From: JBPOJN01 sp052033505
GTDB taxonomy: Bacteria; UBA10199; JACPAL01; GCA-016699445
NCBI GenBank assembly: GCA_052033505.1
Contig: JBPOJN010000087.1
Location: 1-34,333, forward strand
Reading direction: 5' to 3'
Length of the DNA: 34,333 bases
Shown here: positions 29,825 to 34,333 of the stretch, piece after piece
How positions within the stretch are numbered: the stretch's first letter is position 1
How the letters are laid out: each line of letters opens with the position of its first letter
The notes under the pieces: generated by a model
Database searches by the model: none
What the model was told of the DNA's origin: nothing
Seen by the model: only the letters and a program-made list of their open reading frames with translations
Made by a program: the position numbers and the translations under genes

Positions 29825-31413
29825 TGGAACGCAAAAAAGAATTCCGCACGATTTCGGGCATTGCTTTGAACAGGGTCTATGGTCGCGGAGACGTAGATTC
29901 CGATTATCAAAAAGATTTGGGTGCGCCGGGGGAGTTTCCTTTCACCCGCGGCGTGCAGCCCACCATGTATCGCGGCCGCTTTTGGACGATGCGCCAGTAC
30001 GCGGGGTTTGCGAGCGCCGAAGAGTCGAACAAGCGCTATAAGTATTTGTTGCAAGCCGGCCAGACGGGGCTTTCCGTCGCCTTCGACCTGCCGACGCAAA
30101 TGGGTTACGACTCCGACCACGCCATGGCGCGCGGCGAAGTTGGGCGCGTCGGCGTCGCGATTGATTCTGTCGAAGACATGGAAATCCTGCTCGACGGCAT
30201 CCCGCTCGACAAGGTCTCGACGTCGATGACGATCAATTCGACCGCGGCCATCTTGCTCGCGTTTTATCTGTGCGTCGCCGACAAGCAGGGCGTGCCTTGG
30301 AAAGCGCTTCGCGGCACGGTGCAAAATGACTTGCTGAAGGAATACATCGCGCGCGGCACGTACATTTATCCCGCGAAGCCTTCGATGCGCATCATCACGG
30401 ACCTCTTCCGTTTCTGCAAAGACAATGTGCCCAACTGGAACGCCATCAGCGTCTCCGGCTACCACATGCGGGAAGCCGGTTGCACCGCGGTGCAGGAAAT
30501 CGCGTTCACTTTGATGGACGGCGTCGCTTACCTCGAAGCCGCGATCAAGGCGGGTCTGGACGTCGACGACATCGCCCCGCAGATTTCTTTCTTCTTCTGC
30601 TGCCACAATGATTTTCTGGAAGAGATCTCGAAGTTCCGCGCCGCGCGCCGCATGTGGGCGCGCATCGTGCGCGAGCGCTTCGGTGCGAAAAAAGACGATT
30701 CCTGCAAGCTGCGTTTCCACACGCAAACGGCCGGCTGCTCGCTGACCGCGCAACAGCCCAAAAACAACATCGTACGCGTGACGATTCAGGCTCTTGCAGC
30801 CGTCCTGGGCGGCACGCAATCCCTGCACACGAATTCCTTGGACGAAGCCTTGGCGTTGCCGACGGAAGAATCCGCCCGCATCGCGCTGCGTACGCAGCAG
30901 ATCATCGCCCACGAATCCGGCGTCGCCAATACGATCGATCCCTGCGCCGGCTCCTACGCCATCGAGAATCTGACAAACACGCTCGAAGAAAACGCCCTGA
31001 AGCTCATGAAACGCGTCGAAGACTTGGGCGGCATGGTCGCCGCCATCGAAAAAGGTTTCGTGCAGCGCGAGATCCAGAATAGCGCCTACCAATATCAGAA
31101 AGACATTGAATCCAAGGACGAGATCATCGTCGGCGTGAACGAGTTCCAACTCCAGGCCGAAGAGGCCCAACCCCTGCAGAAGATCGATCCGGCCGCCGAG
31201 AAGCGCAAGGTCGAGCAGCTCCAAGCCTTCCGCGCCAAACGCGATCAAAAGGCGACCGACGGAGCTTTGGGCCGTCTGGAACAAGCGGCGCGCGGGGAAG
31301 AAAACTTGATCCCGTTCATCTACGAGGCCGTCAAAAACAAGGCCACGTTGGGTGAGGTCTCTGATACTTTGAGGAAAGTATTCGGTCTCTATAAAGAGAA
31401 TGTCGTGGTATGA
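29824..31413 (+). CDS. Methylmalonyl-CoA mutase, large (catalytic) subunit
   Basis: Adenosylcobalamin-dependent mutase catalytic subunit, 529 residues, converting methylmalonyl-CoA to succinyl-CoA. Motifs: RQYAGFASAEESN, GLSVAFDLPTQMGYDSDH, YPAKPSMRIITDLF, SGYHMREAGCTAVQE and THTAG-like FHTQTAGCSLTAQQP. Counting from the P. shermanii enzyme, Tyr59 and Arg177 fall on the substrate-selecting Tyr89 and Arg207 of methylmalonyl-CoA mutase; isobutyryl-CoA mutases have Phe and Gln there. The B12-binding domain is absent, so a separate small subunit is needed; none is in the window. The ATG overlaps the carrier stop (TAATG). Confidence 0.93.
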   Translation: MERKKEFRTISGIALNRVYGRGDVDSDYQKDLGAPGEFPFTRGVQPTMYRGRFWTMRQYAGFASAEESNKRYKYLLQAGQTGLSVAFDLPTQMGYDSDHAMARGEVGRVGVAIDSVEDMEILLDGIPLDKVSTSMTINSTAAILLAFYLCVADKQGVPWKALRGTVQNDLLKEYIARGTYIYPAKPSMRIITDLFRFCKDNVPNWNAISVSGYHMREAGCTAVQEIAFTLMDGVAYLEAAIKAGLDVDDIAPQISFFFCCHNDFLEEISKFRAARRMWARIVRERFGAKKDDSCKLRFHTQTAGCSLTAQQPKNNIVRVTIQALAAVLGGTQSLHTNSLDEALALPTEESARIALRTQQIIAHESGVANTIDPCAGSYAIENLTNTLEENALKLMKRVEDLGGMVAAIEKGFVQREIQNSAYQYQKDIESKDEIIVGVNEFQLQAEEAQPLQKIDPAAEKRKVEQLQAFRAKRDQKATDGALGRLEQAARGEENLIPFIYEAVKNKATLGEVSDTLRKVFGLYKENVVV

Positions 31414-31789
31414 TTCGTTTCGGATGAAACGGGTCTCTCAAAAAATCCGCATCGGCTCCCTCTCCAAGATTCATTATCGTTTTTCCAAAAAGGACGCTCA
31501 TTACGCGCGCGGCCTCGTCGCGGGTGCGAAGATCCTCGAACTTTTCGGGGATGCCGCGACGGAGTTGTGTTTGCGTGAGACGGCAGGGAAAGACGAAGGT
31601 TTGTTCCGGGCTTATGAAACCGTCGATTTCTTGAAACCCGTCCATAGCGGTGACCGTGTGATCGTCGTCGCTAGGATTTTGAAATTGGGGCGTACGTCGC
31701 GGCGCCTAGAATTTACCGCGAAAAAAGGCAGTAGGTTCGTTTGCCGGGCGGTCGGGACCGTCGTGATTCCAAGCTTAAAAAGATCATGA
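31400..31789 (+). CDS. kal: 3-aminobutyryl-CoA ammonia-lyase (Kal-type hotdog protein)
   Basis: 129-residue hotdog-fold protein. The segments HYARGLVAGAKILELFGDAATELCLRE, DEGLFRAYETVDFLKPVHSGD and ARILKLGRTSRRLEFTAKK match the Kal family, which removes ammonia from L-3-aminobutyryl-CoA to give crotonyl-CoA in lysine degradation. The following gene is the cognate cleavage enzyme Kce, overlapping by four bases, which strongly supports the call over a generic thioesterase. The start at 31400 overlaps the mutase gene by 14 bases; ATG 31424 (MKRVSQKIRIG) is equally possible. Confidence 0.8.
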   Translation: MSWYDSFRMKRVSQKIRIGSLSKIHYRFSKKDAHYARGLVAGAKILELFGDAATELCLRETAGKDEGLFRAYETVDFLKPVHSGDRVIVVARILKLGRTSRRLEFTAKKGSRFVCRAVGTVVIPSLKRS

Positions 31790-32607
31790 ACGCGCAAAAA
31801 GTTATCATCACTGCGGCCTTGGTCGGTGCCGAACTGACGCGTCAACAAACGCCGCATCTTCCGCTGACGCCCGAGGAAATCGCCGAAGCGGCGCGGCTCG
31901 CCGTGGAAGAGGGCGCCACCGTCGTCCACCTGCACGCCCGCGACGCCCATGGGAACCCCACGAACGATCCGGAAGTTTTTCGCGATATCATTCGTAAGAT
32001 CCGGGAACGTTGTGATCCTATCATCCAAGTCTCCACCGGAGGCGCGGTCGGGGATCCGTTCGAGAGCCGGGCGCAGCCGCTGGAAGCCGCGCCGGATATG
32101 GCGTCGCTCAACGCCGGATCGGTGAATTTCGGCGATGCCGTTTTCGCGAATCCTTTGCCGTTCATTGATTTTCTGGCCGCGCGTTTGGGCCGGGCCGGCG
32201 TCAAACCCGAAATCGAAATCTACGATCTTTCGCATCTGGAGACGGCCTTGAAACTCATCGAACGCGGCGACGTACAGGCGCCGGGGCATTTTCAATTCGT
32301 GATGGGCGTCAAAGGCGGCGTCGCGGCGACCGAAGAAAATTTAAGACTTTTCGTTTCCAGGCTTCCGGAAGGCTCCACCTGGACCGTTGCCGGCATCGGG
32401 CGTTTTGAATTTCCCATGGCGGAACTGGCGCTCCCAATGGGCGGGCACGTGCGCGTGGGCCTCGAAGACAATCTCTATCTCGACAAGGGCATTCTCGCCG
32501 AAGGCAGCCACGCACTCGTCCGAAAAGCGGTTGAACTCGCCAAACGCTATGGTAGGCCTGTGGCCACGATCGCGGAGTCCCGAAACATACTTTCATTAGG
32601 TGGATAA
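31786..32607 (+). CDS. kce: 3-keto-5-aminohexanoate cleavage enzyme (BKACE family)
   Basis: Zinc TIM-barrel enzyme of 273 residues that converts 3-keto-5-aminohexanoate and acetyl-CoA to acetoacetate and 3-aminobutyryl-CoA. Visible features are VIITAALVGAELTR at the N-terminus, the zinc-binding VVHLHARD, IIQVSTGGAVGD, MASLNAGSVNFGD, FVMGVKGGVAA and GGHVRVGLEDNLYLDKG. BKACE enzymes accept several beta-keto acids, but the coupling to kal fixes the lysine substrate with fair certainty. ATG 31786 overlaps the kal stop; the longer frame from 31741 runs into kal. The earlier lysine steps (aminomutases, dehydrogenase) are not in the window. Confidence 0.9.
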   Translation: MNAQKVIITAALVGAELTRQQTPHLPLTPEEIAEAARLAVEEGATVVHLHARDAHGNPTNDPEVFRDIIRKIRERCDPIIQVSTGGAVGDPFESRAQPLEAAPDMASLNAGSVNFGDAVFANPLPFIDFLAARLGRAGVKPEIEIYDLSHLETALKLIERGDVQAPGHFQFVMGVKGGVAATEENLRLFVSRLPEGSTWTVAGIGRFEFPMAELALPMGGHVRVGLEDNLYLDKGILAEGSHALVRKAVELAKRYGRPVATIAESRNILSLGG

Positions 32608-33534
32608 ATGGGCGGTATCGGAGTCATCCTCAATCCGAATTCGAAGCGTTACAAAAGAAACCCCGAGAAACTCAAGCGCATGGGTTTCATCGTGGGCGAC
32701 AAGGGAAGTTTCAGTCCGACGAAGGATTTGAATGACATCCGCCGCGTGGCGGAAGAATTCCTTGCGCGCGACATCGATATCCTGGCGTTGAGCGGCGGTG
32801 ACGGCACGAATCACCGGACGCTGACGACGTTCATCGAAACCTATGGGGACCGGCCACTGCCTAAGATCGCTCTTTTACGCGGCGGAACTTTGAATACGAT
32901 CGCCACTTCCTGTGGCATCTTCGGCACGCCGGAGAAAATTCTGTCGGATCTGCTCTACAAATACCACGAAGACGAGCCTTTCGAGACGACGCAGGTCGAC
33001 ATCATGAAGATCAATCAGCAGTACGGCTTCATCTGGGGCATGGGTGTCATCCACCGCTTCATGCAGGCCTATTATCATCACGGCGAACCTTCCCCTATGC
33101 GCGCGGCCACGACGCTCGCGAAGTCAATCGGTTCGGCTTTCATCAACGGACCGTTCGCCTGCCAGATGTTTTCGCGCGTCGACGGCGAAGTGATTTCCGA
33201 CGGCGAGCGTTGGGCGTTCCGGAATTATTCGGCGATTTTCGCGGGCTCGATTTCACAGCTGGGCTTGGGTTTCCAGGTTTTCAGGTTGGTAGGTTCGGAG
33301 AGGAAATTCCACGGCATCGGTTTTTCGATGCCACCACGGAACGTCCTCAAATGTGTCCCGTTCCTCTTCCTGGGAAAATCCAACGGCTGCTCCGACTGGA
33401 TCGACCGCGCCGCGTCCACGATGACGGTACAGTTGTCCGAACCCTGCGGTTACATCATCGACGGCGATCTGCATCCGCCGACCGACCGTTTCGAATTGTC
33501 TTTGGGACCCCGCCTCACCTTCATCGTTCGGTAA
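32608..33534 (+). CDS. Diacylglycerol/sphingoid-type lipid kinase family protein
   Basis: 308-residue protein of the diacylglycerol-kinase catalytic family (NAD-kinase-like fold). Motifs: GVILNPNSKRYKRNP, LALSGGDGTNHRTLT (the GGDGT nucleotide-binding loop, residues about 63-67), LRGGTLNTIA and, near the C-terminus, YIIDGDLHPP, the usual GE/DGD segment. It starts right after the kce stop. Substrate lipid unknown: diacylglycerol, a sphingoid base or ceramide are possible. The presence of an spt-like gene 17 kb away makes a sphingolipid role thinkable but unproven. Its 3' end overlaps the convergent gene by 14 bases. Confidence 0.85.
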   Translation: MGGIGVILNPNSKRYKRNPEKLKRMGFIVGDKGSFSPTKDLNDIRRVAEEFLARDIDILALSGGDGTNHRTLTTFIETYGDRPLPKIALLRGGTLNTIATSCGIFGTPEKILSDLLYKYHEDEPFETTQVDIMKINQQYGFIWGMGVIHRFMQAYYHHGEPSPMRAATTLAKSIGSAFINGPFACQMFSRVDGEVISDGERWAFRNYSAIFAGSISQLGLGFQVFRLVGSERKFHGIGFSMPPRNVLKCVPFLFLGKSNGCSDWIDRAASTMTVQLSEPCGYIIDGDLHPPTDRFELSLGPRLTFIVR

Positions 33535-34333
33535 GGATTTCGTAGTCATCCCCGGTCGAGATGATTTCTATCGTGCCGCGTTCGTCGGTGCGATAGACGT
33601 CGATGTCGCGCGCGTCCAAGCGGTCCAAGACCTCAGGGTTCGGATGGCCGTAGTCGTTTTCGAGCCCCGCTGAAATGACGGCGGCGTCGGGATTAAGCGT
33701 ATCGAGATAATCCTCGCTCGAGCTCGAACGGCTGCCGTGATGCGAGAGGTGGAGGACGTCCACGCCGCCGATTTTGGAATCCAAAAGCTCTCCTGCGAAT
33801 TCTTCCAGATTTTTCGTATCCAGGCCCCCGCCCGGCAAGTCGCCAGCGGTGAAATAGCTGAAGTCCTTATAACGGATCAAAATCCCCATCGAAGCATCGT
33901 TTTCCTCGTCGGGGTTCAGATGGATCGAACGTCCGTCTTCGTACCTGCCGTTGATGACCACGACTTCGGCCGAAGCGTCGTCTCCCAGCGGTAGGATGTC
34001 TCCGGGAATGGCTTCATGCCTTAAAGCTCCCACGGCCCCTTCATAGTTCTCGTAAATCGAAGTCGTTTTGTCGGTGTTATCGCCTCGATCCCAAATTTGT
34101 TCGGGCACGACGTCGTCTGCCGTGTTCGCGCGTTGGTCGGGTCCTTTTAAAATCTCGCTCAAACCCGCGATGTGGTCCGCATCATAATGACTTGCCGCCA
34201 TGATATCGATGCCATCCGTGATCCCGTTTTCTTTCAAAGACTGAAGAAGGGGGAGGACGCGGGGGGGTGCCCCCCGGGGGGGGGCGCCGGCCAAGAGGAG
34301 GGGGCGGCCCCCACGCCCCCACACCCAGCGTGG
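33521..34333 (-). CDS. ComEC-like metallo-beta-lactamase domain protein, 5' part missing
   Basis: C-terminal 250 or so residues of a metallo-beta-lactamase-fold protein of the ComEC/Rec2 type. SHYDADHIAGL corresponds to the HxxxDH metal motif, LHLSHHGSRSSSSEDYLDTLNPDAAVISAG and YGHPNPEVLDRL are typical of the extracellular nuclease-like domain of ComEC and of secreted relatives. The gene runs off the window end. Its first 25 or so codons here come from a G/C-rich tail (34261-34333) that is probably not reliable sequence, so the true N-terminus, a signal peptide or membrane domain cannot be judged. Confidence 0.8.
   Translation of the reverse strand, partial: PRWVWGRGGRPLLLAGAPPRGAPPRVLPLLQSLKENGITDGIDIMAASHYDADHIAGLSEILKGPDQRANTADDVVPEQIWDRGDNTDKTTSIYENYEGAVGALRHEAIPGDILPLGDDASAEVVVINGRYEDGRSIHLNPDEENDASMGILIRYKDFSYFTAGDLPGGGLDTKNLEEFAGELLDSKIGGVDVLHLSHHGSRSSSSEDYLDTLNPDAAVISAGLENDYGHPNPEVLDRLDARDIDVYRTDERGTIEIISTGDDYEILTER
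34255..34333. other. Low-complexity G/C-rich contig tail
   Basis: Runs of G7, C6, G9, G5, C5 and C5 follow each other from about 34262. This differs from all other sequence here and its translation in the adjoining gene is Gly/Pro/Ala/Arg-rich and unlike the family. It is best read as a degraded sequence end. Confidence 0.7.

Noticed and set aside
29488..31284. A 598-codon open frame on the minus strand opposite the methylmalonyl-CoA mutase and biotin carrier genes
   Set aside because: It mirrors the strong codon bias of the real genes on the other strand; the translation is His/Arg/Asp-rich and unlike any family, while the plus-strand genes are unmistakable.
31400..31789. Ordinary MaoC or thioesterase annotation for this hotdog protein
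   Set aside because: The LFGDAATEL and DEGLF segments and the coupled kce gene fit Kal better.
1..34333. CRISPR arrays, rRNA, tRNA, insertion sequences and phage genes
   Set aside because: No regularly spaced repeats, no rRNA or tRNA-like segments and no transposase or integrase motifs were seen on either strand.

Overview
The window looks like a chromosomal segment of a GC-rich Gram-negative heterotroph. An envelope lipoprotein related to penicillin-binding-protein activators, a membrane electron-transfer-flavoprotein:quinone oxidoreductase, eukaryote-like Ser/Thr kinases, a serine-palmitoyltransferase-like gene and dense overlapping operons fit a deltaproteobacterial-type lineage (Myxococcota, Bdellovibrionota or a related uncultured group). 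No rRNA or marker phylogeny is available here, so this placement is inference. The right end (34.26-34.33 kb) is a low-complexity G/C-rich tail that looks like a contig end of doubtful quality.

Region 1 (0.07-7.0 kb, + strand) is one tightly packed operon with mostly 4-base overlaps: grpE, a TPR plus periplasmic-binding-fold lipoprotein, thiL, two CNNM/HlyC-type CBS membrane proteins, larB and a stand-alone C-terminal LarC domain. Region 2 (7.0-10.0 kb) is a fatty-acid oxidation unit: a TetR repressor of the Bacillus FadR type whose start codon touches a perfect TGAATGA/TCATTCA operator, then etfB, a palindromic repeat, etfA and a hotdog acyl-CoA thioesterase, closed by an intrinsic terminator. 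A large Ser/Thr kinase with a degenerate formylglycine-generating-enzyme-like C-terminus follows (10.0-12.9 kb).

Region 3 (12.9-17.5 kb, - strand) holds a quinone oxidoreductase for EtfAB, a serine-palmitoyltransferase/AONS-family PLP enzyme and a GNAT-like protein that resembles bacterial ceramide synthases. Region 4 (17.6-21.4 kb) is accessory: a YcxB-like membrane protein, a toxin-antitoxin-like small-protein/nucleotidyltransferase pair, and a second Ser/Thr kinase split into two reading frames at a C7 tract.

Region 5 (21.6-33.5 kb) is metabolic: a fatty acid desaturase, the carboxyltransferase, biotin carboxylase and biotin carrier of an acyl-CoA (probably propionyl-CoA) carboxylase, the methylmalonyl-CoA mutase large subunit, the lysine-degradation pair kal and kce, and a lipid-kinase-like protein. 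The carboxylase genes are separated by a 3.5-kb accessory block with two toxin-antitoxin modules, a B12-type radical SAM enzyme and a small protein with two almost identical 32-residue repeats. A convergent partial ComEC-like metallo-beta-lactamase gene ends the window.

Taken together, fatty acids and lysine would be broken down to CoA thioesters. Electrons would pass from acyl-CoA dehydrogenases through EtfAB to the membrane oxidoreductase and quinone, and propionyl-CoA would be converted to succinyl-CoA. Several genes appear to be transcribed with a very short or absent 5' leader.
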